Assembly: GCA_964609385.1 (NCBI GenBank)
Contig: CAZSSM010000019.1
Span: 1 to 64,000 of the forward strand
Reading direction: 5' to 3'
Length of the DNA stretch: 64,000 nucleotides
From: CAZSSM01 sp964609385
GTDB taxonomy: Bacteria > Planctomycetota > Planctomycetia > Isosphaerales > Isosphaeraceae
Shown one piece after another: positions 53,056 through 62,313 of the stretch. A model generated the notes under the pieces. That model worked only from the letters and a program-made list of their open reading frames with translations, did no database searches and was not told where the DNA came from. Each line of letters starts with the position of its first letter. The stretch's first letter is position 1. The position numbers and the translations under genes are program-made.

Positions 53056-53739
53056 TTGCCCAGCTTGACCGCCGAGAACTACCTCAAGGCGATCTACATG
53101 ATCGCTCATCGTGAGGCCGACGCCGAGGCACGGGTGGTGACGACCAATGAGCTGGCCGGCAGCCTGGAGGTCACCCCGGGATCAGTTACGAGTATGCTCA
53201 AATCGCTCGCCGAGGCAGGGTTGGTCACGTATGTGCCATATAAGGGGGTCGAGCTGACCGAACCTGGCCGTCGCCACGCCCTGAAGGTCCTCCGTCGCCA
53301 CCGACTCCTGGAGGCGTTCCTCGTCCGTACCCTGGAAATGTCCTGGGATGAGGTCCACGAGGAGGCCGAGCACATGGAGCACGTCGTCTCGGACCGCCTG
53401 ATCGAGAAGATCGATCAGTTTTTGGGCCAGCCGGCCTTCGACCCGCACGGTGATCCGATCCCCTCAGCCGATGGCGCCGTCCGCAAGGCCGCCGGCATCC
53501 CCCTGACCGAGGTCGCCACCGGCTTACCTTTCCGTGTCACCCGCGTCGTCGAGCAAGATCCGGCCTTCCTCCGCTACCTCTCCGAATGCGGGCTCGACCT
53601 CGAGACCAGCGGCCAGGTCATCCAGAACCGTTTGGAGGCCGGGGCCCTCAGCTTGAACATCGATGGACGGACCCTCGCCTTGGGACGCGACGCAGCGGCC
53701 AAGATTCTCGTCGTCGCCGAGGCTCAGCCGGTTCCTTGA
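53056..53739 (+). CDS. DtxR/MntR-family metal-dependent regulator
   Basis: The protein is 227 residues from a TTG at 53056, chosen because the domain starts there (PSLTAENYLKAIYMIAHREA) and GGGGACGG lies upstream; the frame is open to 52900. The winged helix has TTNELAGSLEVTPGSVTSML and KSLAEAGLVTYVPYKGVELT. The metal-binding/dimerisation domain has RRHRLLEAFLVRTLEMSWDE and VHEEAEHMEHVVSDRLIEKI, where His/Glu ligands are expected. An FeoA/SH3-like C-terminal domain follows (GLPFRVTRVVEQDPAFLRYL). Family members repress iron or manganese uptake genes when metal is plentiful. No target operon lies nearby; iron versus manganese cannot be decided. Confidence 0.88.
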   Translation: MPSLTAENYLKAIYMIAHREADAEARVVTTNELAGSLEVTPGSVTSMLKSLAEAGLVTYVPYKGVELTEPGRRHALKVLRRHRLLEAFLVRTLEMSWDEVHEEAEHMEHVVSDRLIEKIDQFLGQPAFDPHGDPIPSADGAVRKAAGIPLTEVATGLPFRVTRVVEQDPAFLRYLSECGLDLETSGQVIQNRLEAGALSLNIDGRTLALGRDAAAKILVVAEAQPVP

Positions 53740-53871
53740 TCATCGGAATGGCTTGTAGGCGATCCCGCGATTCGATGTTCGATGCCCGGTCCCAGCCACA
53801 GGGGATGCATTGATACCTGATTTAAACAAGTTTTCACTGCTTGTGTATTGAAAAGCAAAGATGACTATCTT

Positions 53872-55023
53872 CTAGGAGCGGATCAGGTCGAAGGTGTCGG
53901 TTATGGGTTGGCGATCGATGGCGAATTCGCCGAGGTCGATGGGAAGTAGGGGAGCGGCGTCCAGGATGAGGTCGGTGATGACCTCTGCGGTGGCGGGCGA
54001 AAGTTGCAGGCCGACACGAGCGTGACCGGTGGCGACGAACAGGCCTGATGCGCCTGGGACCGGGCCGAGGTAGGGTCGGCGGTCCCGACTGCCCGGGCGT
54101 AAGCCTGCCCAGGTTGCCTCGATCAGCAGGGTGCCCAGGGTCGGGCAGAGCCGGATTGCCTCGTCATGGAGACGCTGAAAGTCGTCGGAGGTGGGTCGGG
54201 TGTCGTATCGATCGATGTGCTCGGTTGCGCCCATCAGGATCCGGCCGTCGTCCCTAGGGACCAGATAGGACTTGCCGTACTCAACGATCCGATTTAGCTC
54301 GCCGCCGCGACCCCGATACATCAGGATCTGCCCCTTAATCGGCGGGGTCGGCATCGACACCCCGATCGTGTCCAGCAGCGGTCCGGATTGCGCGCCCGCC
54401 GTGATAACTGCACCACCGCAAGGTATTGGGCCGTGGTCGGTCTGGACCGCCTCCAAGCGTCCACTCCGGATCTGGAAGCCATGAGCCGGGCAGCGGTTGC
54501 GGATCACGACCCCACGTCGACGGCAGGCATGCTCCAGGGCGCGGAGGTGTCGCGGATTACGAACTTGAGCCCGATCGGGCAGGAAGTAGGCGGCGCGGAG
54601 GTCCTGTGCCAGGCCCGGCACCACCCGCGCGATGTCGCTTGCCTCCAGACGTTCGCAGACGATTCCCTGCTTTCGCCAGCGACCGGCCATCACCTTGAGG
54701 TCGTGGTCTTCCTTCTCGGTCCAGGCCACGTCGAGGCCGCCGTTGCAGCGGTATCCGTTGTCCAGGCCGGTCTCTTCGAGCAAGTTGCTTGACCAGATCG
54801 GATACAGCGCGGCGCTGCGGGATCGGAGCTGCGAGAGGCCGTCGGGGGCGGGCCGCTCCATCGTCGGACAGATCAGGCCAGCGCCGGCCCAACTGGCCTC
54901 GCGACCCGGCTGGCCCCGGTCCAGGACCAGGATCCGGGACCCCGGTGCCCGTCGAGCCAATTGGTAGGCTACCGACAGTCCGATCACCCCAGCACCCACA
55001 ATAATGAGATCAGCTCGATTCAT
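53872..55023 (-). CDS. thiO: Glycine oxidase-like FAD enzyme (ThiO)
   Basis: The protein is 383 residues from the ATG at 55023, with the FAD-binding start MNRADLIIVGAGVIGLSVAY. DAO-family features follow: RILVLDRGQPGREASWAGAG, QVRNPRHLRALEHACRRRGV, GAVITAGAQSGPLLDTIGV, PTPPIKGQILMYRGRGGELN, GRILMGATEHIDRYDTRPTS and TWAGLRPGSRDRRPYLGPVP, ending with FVATGHARVGLQLSPATAEV. ThiO makes the iminoglycine needed for the thiazole half of thiamine in many bacteria. No other thiamine gene is nearby, so another D-amino-acid or sarcosine oxidase role is possible. Confidence 0.82.
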   Translation of the reverse strand: MNRADLIIVGAGVIGLSVAYQLARRAPGSRILVLDRGQPGREASWAGAGLICPTMERPAPDGLSQLRSRSAALYPIWSSNLLEETGLDNGYRCNGGLDVAWTEKEDHDLKVMAGRWRKQGIVCERLEASDIARVVPGLAQDLRAAYFLPDRAQVRNPRHLRALEHACRRRGVVIRNRCPAHGFQIRSGRLEAVQTDHGPIPCGGAVITAGAQSGPLLDTIGVSMPTPPIKGQILMYRGRGGELNRIVEYGKSYLVPRDDGRILMGATEHIDRYDTRPTSDDFQRLHDEAIRLCPTLGTLLIEATWAGLRPGSRDRRPYLGPVPGASGLFVATGHARVGLQLSPATAEVITDLILDAAPLLPIDLGEFAIDRQPITDTFDLIRS

Positions 55024-55172
55024 CGTCCCACTTTTCCACCGATTCCCAAAGCCCACGAGTCGGCCGACGCGTCGGGGATCGCTTGGGGTGTCGACGCGAC
55101 GGTCACGGCGGCGTATCCTCGCTTGGTCACCGGAGCGGTGCTCACACGTGTGCTCGCCCGACCTGTCGAACT

Positions 55173-55598
55173 ATGCCCCTTGTCCTCATTTTTGCGGTCG
55201 TCCGACGGTCTCCTAATGGTAGGGGATCGGGGCGTCCAGTTTCTGCACCGAGGGTCATCGTGTTCGGAATTCCTCGGACCCGCTCGGGTCATTCGGAGTC
55301 GACCTGGTCCCCGGATGCCTCGGGAACGCTCATCCATTTCAGCGATAGGGCCACGGCAAACTTGGCCATCCAGCAGGTCATCGCCTTGGGGATTCCGGCC
55401 GAGGCGTTGGCGACGCTCGACGGCTCGGAATTGCCTCGAGAGCGCGGCATGCTGCTCTGCCTGCCCGAGACCGATCCGGTCGCCCTAGACCGCGCAATGA
55501 AGCTCTGTCGTAACCTGGGCGGTCGCGTTCATCGAGCCCGGGATCAAGACGCTCAGACCCCAAACCAACCACTCGACTCATCGGAAACTGAAACCTGA
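55173..55598 (+). CDS. Small hypothetical protein
   Basis: The frame gives about 141 residues from an ATG at 55173 (MPLVLIFAVVRRSPNGRGS); the frame opens earlier. The last 90 residues look protein-like, with FSDRATANLAIQQVIALGIP, LPRERGMLLCLPETDPVALD and RAMKLCRNLGGRVHRA, possibly a small alpha/beta (ferredoxin-like) domain. No family is recognised and the N-terminus is doubtful. It lies between divergently transcribed thiO and the four-gene operon starting at 55702. Confidence 0.4.
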   Translation: MPLVLIFAVVRRSPNGRGSGRPVSAPRVIVFGIPRTRSGHSESTWSPDASGTLIHFSDRATANLAIQQVIALGIPAEALATLDGSELPRERGMLLCLPETDPVALDRAMKLCRNLGGRVHRARDQDAQTPNQPLDSSETET

Positions 55599-55701
55599 GT
55601 AGTGCCAAGGTCTGGCGTCAGCGTCAGGTTGGGCTACAATCATGAGTGGGTGCATCGGGGCAGGTCCGAGCTTCAACGCAACGAGGGTCGAGGGCGAGCG
55701 G

Positions 55702-57474
55702 ATGCGTGATCGGTGGAGCGGATCGGGAGGGCGTCCAGGGGATTCGGCCCGATCTCGAATCGGCCGGATGATCGTGATCGGCCTGGCCTTGGGGTTGTTC
55801 CTGCCGGGCGCCCGGAGCACGGCCCAAGACCTGATCCGGACGCCGGCCCAAGCCCGAGCGTTAGAACAGGCCCTCAAGGTCTTAGCTCGGGACTCCCCAG
55901 GAGACGCAGGGCACAAGTACTTGGTCGAGCTGGCCCGCGTCAAGGGGGGCGTCCCCTCGACCGATCGCAAGCTCCAGCGGAACGTCCAGGCACTGCGCGA
56001 GAAGATCCAAGAGTCGACTGATTACCGGCCCTACCGAGGCGACTCGGCGGTTTACGAGGCGGGCGTGGCGGCGATGCTGCTCTCTTCAATCGATCCCGGC
56101 GCCATGGGCATCCCCCGTGATGTCCTCGCCGGTGAGATCCAGCGGATCGTCGACTACATCCAACTGACTCAGAACTCGAACGGGAGCTGGGATTACGTCT
56201 TTCGCGATTCCGGCGACTGCTCGATCACCCAGTATGGTCTGCTCGGCCTTTGGGAGGCCGAGGGGGCGGGGGCCCGTGTCAACCCAGCCGTCTGGGAGCG
56301 TGTCGCGCGATTCTACATTGACAGCCAAGAGGCCAACGGCGGTTGGGTCTACCACCCCGGTGAGACCCGACAGGAGACGATGACAATGACCGCTGCGGGG
56401 GTCAGTAGCTTGCTGCTCTGCCGCGATCAACTGAACAAATATCGGGAACGCCAGGGCCTGGTCAGCGAGCTGCTGACACCGGTCGACCCAGAGTTGCGTA
56501 CCTTGAAATATCGGCCGGCGCTCCGCAACCGAGTGATCGAGGAGTCGGCCCGTCGGGGCGCTGCCTGGATCGCGCGGAATTTCGACCCGAGCATGCGGTC
56601 GGCAGCCATTGGCCCTTCTGCAGCCTATGCGTTGTATGGCATCGAGCGTCTGGTTGCCTTCAACGAGGATCTCCCTTGGCGCTCTGAGGCGCTGCGCTGG
56701 TACCAGCTCGGAGCGAACTACTTGCTCCAAATTCAGGCAAGCAACGGGGCCTTCGGTGGTGGGGCGCGGAACTCCTATGGCCCGACGGCCAACACCTGCT
56801 GGGGCGTGTTGTTCCTGAGTCAGGCGACGACCAAGGCGGTCAAGCGACGTCGGGGCGGTCTCGGGGCCGGCACGTTGATCGGCGGTCGCGGCCTGCCGGC
56901 CGACCTGGACAACCTCGTCGAGGCCGGCGGCCGGATCTTCGTCCGACCGCTGGAGGGGGCGATCGATGGCTTGCTCGGCGTCCTGGAGGATCCGCGCAAC
57001 CTCGAGGCCGATCGCGCCTACGCCGGCATCGTCGAGCAGTACGACCGCCAAGGCCCCGAAGCGATCCGGCCGTATCGGGACCGGTTCATCGGCCTGCTCG
57101 ACGATCCCGATCCGGGAATCCGCCAGGTGGCCATTTGGGCGTTGGCGCGTTCGGAGGACTTGAAGGCCGTGCCACCGCTGATCAAAGTCCTCAGAGAGGA
57201 TCGCGATCCGCGCGTCACGATCGCCGCCTCGGTTGGGCTTCGCCTGATCAGTCGCAAGATCGAAGGCTTTGGCCTACAGGCCCACAGCCCACGCGCCGAA
57301 CGTCAGCGGATCGCCGCGCTTTGGGACGGCTGGTTCGAATCCATCAATCCGTTGGAATCGAGCTATGTGCTCGAGTTCGACGATGACCCGATGCCCGCCG
57401 ATGATGCGGACGATGCGTCCGAAACCGGAACCGAGGCCGAGCCCCAAGCCGAGCAGGGGAGTTCCTCCCAGTGA
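55702..57474 (+). CDS. Exported squalene-cyclase/prenyltransferase-like repeat protein with HEAT repeats
   Basis: The protein is 590 residues from the ATG at 55702, chosen for the GAGGGCGAG upstream; an ATG at 55642 is an alternative. A signal peptide (MIVIGLALGLFLPGARSTAQ) is followed by alpha/alpha-toroid repeats of the terpene cyclase/prenyltransferase type (QNSNGSWDYVFRDSGDCSIT, QEANGGWVYHPGETRQET, QIQASNGAFGGGARNSYGPT). These have the 'N/D-G-x-W' QW-like signature but no DxDD or zinc site that I can see, so catalysis is doubtful. HEAT repeats follow (LDDPDPGIRQVAIWALARSE, REDRDPRVTIAASVGL), then an acidic tail. It may be an extracytoplasmic scaffold. It overlaps the next gene by GTGA. 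Confidence 0.8.
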   Translation: MRDRWSGSGGRPGDSARSRIGRMIVIGLALGLFLPGARSTAQDLIRTPAQARALEQALKVLARDSPGDAGHKYLVELARVKGGVPSTDRKLQRNVQALREKIQESTDYRPYRGDSAVYEAGVAAMLLSSIDPGAMGIPRDVLAGEIQRIVDYIQLTQNSNGSWDYVFRDSGDCSITQYGLLGLWEAEGAGARVNPAVWERVARFYIDSQEANGGWVYHPGETRQETMTMTAAGVSSLLLCRDQLNKYRERQGLVSELLTPVDPELRTLKYRPALRNRVIEESARRGAAWIARNFDPSMRSAAIGPSAAYALYGIERLVAFNEDLPWRSEALRWYQLGANYLLQIQASNGAFGGGARNSYGPTANTCWGVLFLSQATTKAVKRRRGGLGAGTLIGGRGLPADLDNLVEAGGRIFVRPLEGAIDGLLGVLEDPRNLEADRAYAGIVEQYDRQGPEAIRPYRDRFIGLLDDPDPGIRQVAIWALARSEDLKAVPPLIKVLREDRDPRVTIAASVGLRLISRKIEGFGLQAHSPRAERQRIAALWDGWFESINPLESSYVLEFDDDPMPADDADDASETGTEAEPQAEQGSSSQ

Positions 57475-58604
57475 TTCGCGGCAACCCTCCCTCCGAAACG
57501 GCCAACGAACGCCCGCGCTTGACGCGTCCAACCGGTCCTCCCGTGTCCGAGGGATCGGGCCGATCGTCCGACGCTCCGGCCAAGCCTGACGGCGACGGCA
57601 AGATCAAGGGCGATCCCAAAGCCAAGGACACGAGCAAGGCCGAAGGCCAAACACCAGCGCAACCACCGATGCCGCCCGACCCGGCCGTCGTTGATCCGAA
57701 CCAGTTGGACGCGTCGCTGAAGTCGATCGTGGGCGAGACCGACTACGATCGGGTCACCTCGGTGCTCATGGCCGTGGTCCTGGGCGCGATTCTGGGCGTG
57801 GGCTGGCTGGTCGTGATCTACCTGACCAGCGAGGGGTTCTCGGGCCGACCGGCGCCTCGGTTGGAGATTGTTGAGGTCTTCGGCGGCGAGGGGGGCCAGG
57901 AGGACGGCCAGGAGGACTCGATCGAGGAGATCGACATCAATGATGCGCCACTGGACGCGCTGGCCTCGAACGCTGAGTTGGATGCCTCAGAGTTGGAAGA
58001 GCCGTCGGTCCTGGACACGCCAGTAACGGCGCTGGACTCGGTCCTCGAGTCGGCTGAGGCGGTCGACCCGTCCGATCCGGTCGACGGTTCGGTGGTGGCC
58101 AGCGGCCCGCGGCGGAGCCGGGTCGGCAACGGAGGCCCGGCCTTGGGCTTCGGACCGGGTGGAGGTGGGATCCCCCGCGAACAGCGATGGAGCGTGCTCT
58201 ACAATCCGGGCCAAACGATCGATAGCTACGCACGCCAGCTCGACGCCTTGGGTATCGAGTTGGGGATCGTCCGCAACGGTCGGATGACCTACGTCTCGAA
58301 TCTCTCGCAGAACCCGCCGAAAGTCCGCGATGGCAGCTCGCTCAGCGAGGGGCGGTTGTACTTCCTTTGGCAAGGTCAGGGACGCAAAGGGTCGGACCTG
58401 GTCCTCCTGCGACGGGCCAACCTGAGTGTGGGCAGCAGCCCGATCTTCCACTTCTACCCCGCGCGTGTGGAGCAGATCCTGGCCCGCAAGGAGGTCGAGT
58501 TTCGCGGCCTGCAGCCGATGGAGATCCGGATGACCCGGTTCCGTTTGGTCGGGCAGGGCGGCAACTACACCTTCGATGTCGTCGCGCAGGAACCGATCCG
58601 TTGA
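57471..58604 (+). CDS. One-pass membrane protein with long acidic linker, unknown
   Basis: The protein has 377 residues with a GTG start overlapping the previous stop. The first 95 residues are Pro/Lys/Asp-rich and cytosolic, then one transmembrane helix (VLMAVVLGAILGVGWLVVIY). An acidic, Asp/Glu-rich linker (about 125-215) and a glycine run (PALGFGPGGGG) follow. The C-terminal 150 residues form a folded extracytoplasmic domain (QRWSVLYNPGQTIDSYARQL, YFLWQGQGRKGSDLVLLRRA, RMTRFRLVGQGGNYTFDVVA). The layout resembles TonB- or ExbD-type energy-coupling proteins in plan but lacks their motifs. The tight operon with the repeat protein suggests a complex. Confidence 0.7.
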   Translation: MIRGNPPSETANERPRLTRPTGPPVSEGSGRSSDAPAKPDGDGKIKGDPKAKDTSKAEGQTPAQPPMPPDPAVVDPNQLDASLKSIVGETDYDRVTSVLMAVVLGAILGVGWLVVIYLTSEGFSGRPAPRLEIVEVFGGEGGQEDGQEDSIEEIDINDAPLDALASNAELDASELEEPSVLDTPVTALDSVLESAEAVDPSDPVDGSVVASGPRRSRVGNGGPALGFGPGGGGIPREQRWSVLYNPGQTIDSYARQLDALGIELGIVRNGRMTYVSNLSQNPPKVRDGSSLSEGRLYFLWQGQGRKGSDLVLLRRANLSVGSSPIFHFYPARVEQILARKEVEFRGLQPMEIRMTRFRLVGQGGNYTFDVVAQEPIR

Positions 58605-58782
58605 GTCGACCGCCGCTGGCCGACCGTTGAGGCCGCGCTGCAATCTCGAGCCGCAGGGCCTTCAACGTCCTCGGTCCAACGTTTCCCCAGGAGATCCGGT
58701 TTCGGATCTGAATCCGGCGTGGCGTCGAGCCACGAGGACCGACCAACGCCTGAGTCCCCTGAGCATCGCAGGGCCCCACGTC

Positions 58783-61700
58783 ATGGCTACGCTCGAGATT
58801 CGTTCGATCGATGGACGGACCCGCCAATTCGTCATGCGACGCTCTTCGCCGATCCTATTCGGATCCGGCCCGCAATGTGAATTGCAGATCGACGACCCGG
58901 ACGTGCCGCCGGTCCACGGTCGGATCGGTTGGTCGAAGGGGCGTTACCGAGTCGAACTGATGCCCAACACGCCGCCGGTCTGCCGCAATGGTCAGCGCGT
59001 GCTGGCCGCCGGTTTCCGTCGCGGTGACATCTTCGTCTTCGGCCAGACCGAGGTCGAGATGCTCTTTCCGCCCGGCTCCGAACCGGCCGACTCCGGTACC
59101 ACAGCACGCCCGCGATCGGCTGAGGCGGGTGGACGATCCGTTCAGGGTTCGGGAGGCTCGGCCGCGCCGGTCGTCGATGATCGGCCGAACCTCCACGAGT
59201 GGGTCGATGACGACGACGATGAGGAGTCCGAATCGGAGGACGAGTCCAGCGGTGAGGACTCCGATCGCGATCAGGTCCTACCCGAGGACCCGATCTATTC
59301 GGACACGCCGAACCTGAGCACCCTCTCCTATGGCGGCAACCTCGCCCCACCTCAGCAGGAGCGTCGAGGCTGGTTCGGCCTGTTCGGCTCGGATGCCCCG
59401 GGTCAGGAGCGGATCGCCAGCTCGCCGTTGGTGATCGGCCTCAGCGCCGCGTTCCTGCTCCTGTTGGTCCTCGGGGCGATCCTCTGGTCGGTCACACGCC
59501 AGCAAGGGGCCCAGCGGCTCTTTCAGCAGTCGGAACTGGCCTTTGAAGACGGACGCTATCGTGATGTCCAACTGCAGCTCGACGAGTTCCTGGAGCGATA
59601 CCCAGACTCTGAGCTGGCTGGCGAGGCGCGGGTTCTCCGGAATCTGTCCCAGGTCTACCAGTTCAGCACCGGTCGGGGCGCTTGGACCAATGCCTTGGAG
59701 GCCGCCCAGGCGATGGTCGAGGAGGTCGGCGAGCTTCCGGCTTTCGCCGACAGTCGGGTCGAACTCGGCGCGCAGGTTCTACGGACTGCCGACGGTCTGG
59801 CCGAACGGACTGCTGCGTCAGCCGATCCGAGCGATCTGACCCAGGCTGAAGCGGCCCTGGCTCTCCACGCGGAGATCCTCGGTGCGGCGGCCGAGGAACG
59901 CCGCGAACGCAGCGGCGTCGACGCGTCGATGGCCCGCGCTCGCGAGGCTGTGACCAAAGAGCAACGACGCCTGGAGACGCTCGCCGCCATGGACGAGGCG
60001 TTGGGCGATGACGCCGTCGAGACCGTCTACCAGAGCCGCGAACAGATCGTGTTGGCTTATCCCGACCTAGCCCTCGACGCCGACGTGGTGGCGCGGCTCG
60101 AATCGGCCAACGACGTCGTCCGTAGCCAAGTCACTGGGCGTCGGCTTAGTCAAGCCGGAGTTCGGCAACCACGCCTCGATCCGCTCGGCCGGGCCACTTC
60201 GCTGGTGATCCGCCAGACCGGCTACCGCGATCCTGAAGGGGGCACACCGGCCTATGTCTACGCCCAGACCGACGGCATGCTCTTCGCCCTCGACGGCCGG
60301 ACCGGCACGCCGCTCTGGCAGCGCCCCATTGGCACCGATGGTCCCTTCCTCCCACAACCGATTCGAGGCCGCGAGGACGTGCTCGTCTTCGACACCCGGT
60401 TCAACGAGCTGATCCGGATCGATCGTCGGAACGGCGCTTTGGTTTGGCGCCAGGAGGTCGGCGAGCGGGTCAACGCCCCTCCGCTGGTCCTGGGCAACCA
60501 GGTGATCCAGGTCCTGCCCAGCGGCCGGATCCTGTTCCTTGCCCTCGACGACGGCGGGCTTCGTGCTGAGGTCGATGTGGGTCGACGCCTCACGCAAACA
60601 GCCCTAACTGATGATATTGGTCGCTACCTCTATGTGCTCGGTGAGCGTGATAATGTTTTTGTGATCGATCGCAACGAATTGGTTTGTGCTAAGGTGCTCT
60701 TTTTGGGCCACGACCGGGGCGCGATCGCCCATCCGGCCTCGCAGTTCGACCGGTTCCTGATCGTCCCGGACCGCAACCGTGTCGACACGAGCCGATTGCA
60801 TGTGCTGGTCCGCGACGAGGAGGGTTCAGGTATCTCCGAGGTCCAGCAACTCGAGGTCGACGGCTGGACTTGGCAGGCACCGTTGCTGGCTGGCAACTTC
60901 CTCTGGGCCGCTGGCGATCGCGGCAATATCCATGTCTGGTCGGCCGACCCGGAAGAGCCCAGGACGCCGCTCTCGGCGGTGGCGCGGACCGACGCCAAGG
61001 CCGAGTCGGACGGGCCGACCTATGCATTGAATCTCAACCCCCGCCGCTGCGTGATCGCCTCGGAGCCCTCGGTCGGGTACCGACTCGACCCGTCCTTGAG
61101 CGAGTTGAGCAGCCAGTGGAACCGGTTCCGCGAGGGGCCGGCGATCGCGCCGCCGCAGCCGGCCGGCGGCTTGGTCGTGCTGACTCACCAGGCTCCTGAT
61201 AGCGAGGGCGTCCGGGTCGCCGGAATCGACCCCGAGAACGGCCAAGTTCGTTGGAGCACGCAGTTGGGATCGCCCTGGATCGCCGGCCTGATCGCCGACC
61301 CCAATGGGTCCGGCCTGGTTACCCTCGACCTCCGCGGTCGGCCGGTCCGGATCACTCCGGAGACATTGGACGCCGGCGGATTCATCACCGTCGAGGTGCC
61401 CCGATCCGGCACGGTCCAACTACCTGAGCAACCCTGGTCCCGGTTCGAGACGGCGCGTTGGCGGCTAATCCTCGCGGAGTCGGACCCCGACGCGATCTGG
61501 GTTGCTTCGGGCGCCGAGGCGATCCGAGCGATCCCGCTGCCGGCCGTTTCGGGCGTCGACCCGCTGATTTGGGGCGAGACGATCCTTGTGCTTGGCCGAG
61601 ACGGCCGCGCCCAGCAGGTCGATCCAATCACCGGCCAGACCACCGGTGAACCATACCTGAGGAGTTTCGACCGCAACGAGCCGACCGACTGGCTCAACGC

Positions 61701-62295
61701 GACCCGCTTGGAGAACGACGGCGTGGCCCTGGTCGAGACGAACGGGCGGGTCCGACGCTTGGATCGGAGTCGCGACGGCGACGTCGTCACCCTCGAAGTT
61801 CCCTTCCAACAGGACCTTGAGGTCGACCTGGTCGCCCGAGCCGCCACGACCGGCCCGGCCCTCATCCTGGTCGCCGCCGAGGATGACGGCCGCAACATCG
61901 TCCGCGTCCTGGCTGCGCGCGACCTGAGCCCGCTGGCCACCTTCCCGCTCCAGGCTGGCCTCGTCCGCGGACCGCTCTCGGTCGACGATTACGTCTTCCT
62001 CGTCGACGCCGATCGCCGTGCCTACGCCTTCGGACCCGACGGCGATCGAATCTGGACGGTCCGGCTCGGCGACTCGCTCCCTATCGGCGCACCGGCGATC
62101 CGTGACGGTCGGCTCTACTGGCTCGACGGCGAGGGACGGCTCCAGATCCGCTCGCTAGCCGACGGCGTCCTTGAGGAGGCGATTCCGCTCTTCGGTCGAC
62201 CCGTCGATGGGCCGATCCTCAAGGACCAAACGCTTTTGATCCCGACCGGATCGGCCACGATCCGGGCCTGGCTTCCTGAGTCCCCCATGCCCTGA
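58783..62295 (+). CDS. FHA domain - membrane helix - PQQ-like beta-propeller protein
   Basis: The protein is 1,170 residues from the ATG at 58783. It starts with an FHA-like phosphothreonine-binding domain (VMRRSSPILFGSGPQCELQI, DDPDVPPVHGRIGWSKGRYR, NGQRVLAAGFRRGDIFVFG). An acidic linker and one transmembrane helix (PLVIGLSAAFLLLLVLGAIL, near 230-250) follow. Next comes a TPR-like helical region (ELAFEDGRYRDVQLQLDEFL) and a long PQQ-type propeller (LFALDGRTGTPLWQRPIGTD, NELIRIDRRNGALVWRQEVG, AGIDPENGQVRWSTQLGSPW). The predicted topology puts FHA in the cytosol and the propeller outside, so it could link a Ser/Thr kinase signal to an envelope sensor. It follows the one-pass protein gene by 178 bp. 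Confidence 0.85.
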   Translation: MATLEIRSIDGRTRQFVMRRSSPILFGSGPQCELQIDDPDVPPVHGRIGWSKGRYRVELMPNTPPVCRNGQRVLAAGFRRGDIFVFGQTEVEMLFPPGSEPADSGTTARPRSAEAGGRSVQGSGGSAAPVVDDRPNLHEWVDDDDDEESESEDESSGEDSDRDQVLPEDPIYSDTPNLSTLSYGGNLAPPQQERRGWFGLFGSDAPGQERIASSPLVIGLSAAFLLLLVLGAILWSVTRQQGAQRLFQQSELAFEDGRYRDVQLQLDEFLERYPDSELAGEARVLRNLSQVYQFSTGRGAWTNALEAAQAMVEEVGELPAFADSRVELGAQVLRTADGLAERTAASADPSDLTQAEAALALHAEILGAAAEERRERSGVDASMARAREAVTKEQRRLETLAAMDEALGDDAVETVYQSREQIVLAYPDLALDADVVARLESANDVVRSQVTGRRLSQAGVRQPRLDPLGRATSLVIRQTGYRDPEGGTPAYVYAQTDGMLFALDGRTGTPLWQRPIGTDGPFLPQPIRGREDVLVFDTRFNELIRIDRRNGALVWRQEVGERVNAPPLVLGNQVIQVLPSGRILFLALDDGGLRAEVDVGRRLTQTALTDDIGRYLYVLGERDNVFVIDRNELVCAKVLFLGHDRGAIAHPASQFDRFLIVPDRNRVDTSRLHVLVRDEEGSGISEVQQLEVDGWTWQAPLLAGNFLWAAGDRGNIHVWSADPEEPRTPLSAVARTDAKAESDGPTYALNLNPRRCVIASEPSVGYRLDPSLSELSSQWNRFREGPAIAPPQPAGGLVVLTHQAPDSEGVRVAGIDPENGQVRWSTQLGSPWIAGLIADPNGSGLVTLDLRGRPVRITPETLDAGGFITVEVPRSGTVQLPEQPWSRFETARWRLILAESDPDAIWVASGAEAIRAIPLPAVSGVDPLIWGETILVLGRDGRAQQVDPITGQTTGEPYLRSFDRNEPTDWLNATRLENDGVALVETNGRVRRLDRSRDGDVVTLEVPFQQDLEVDLVARAATTGPALILVAAEDDGRNIVRVLAARDLSPLATFPLQAGLVRGPLSVDDYVFLVDADRRAYAFGPDGDRIWTVRLGDSLPIGAPAIRDGRLYWLDGEGRLQIRSLADGVLEEAIPLFGRPVDGPILKDQTLLIPTGSATIRAWLPESPMP

Positions 62296-62313
62296 CCTTG
62301 AGGTCCCCCGGTC

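Noticed and set aside
53800..53871. Terminator between the DtxR gene and thiO
   Set aside because: Possible arms (ACAAG/CTTGT and TTTTCA/TGAAAA) are only 5-6 bp with long loops, too weak to support a call.
55120..55200. tRNA-like sequence on the minus strand (GHSSTGRAS-type frame)
   Set aside because: The stretch has a D-arm-like string, but no acceptor stem, anticodon arm or T arm can be paired around it.
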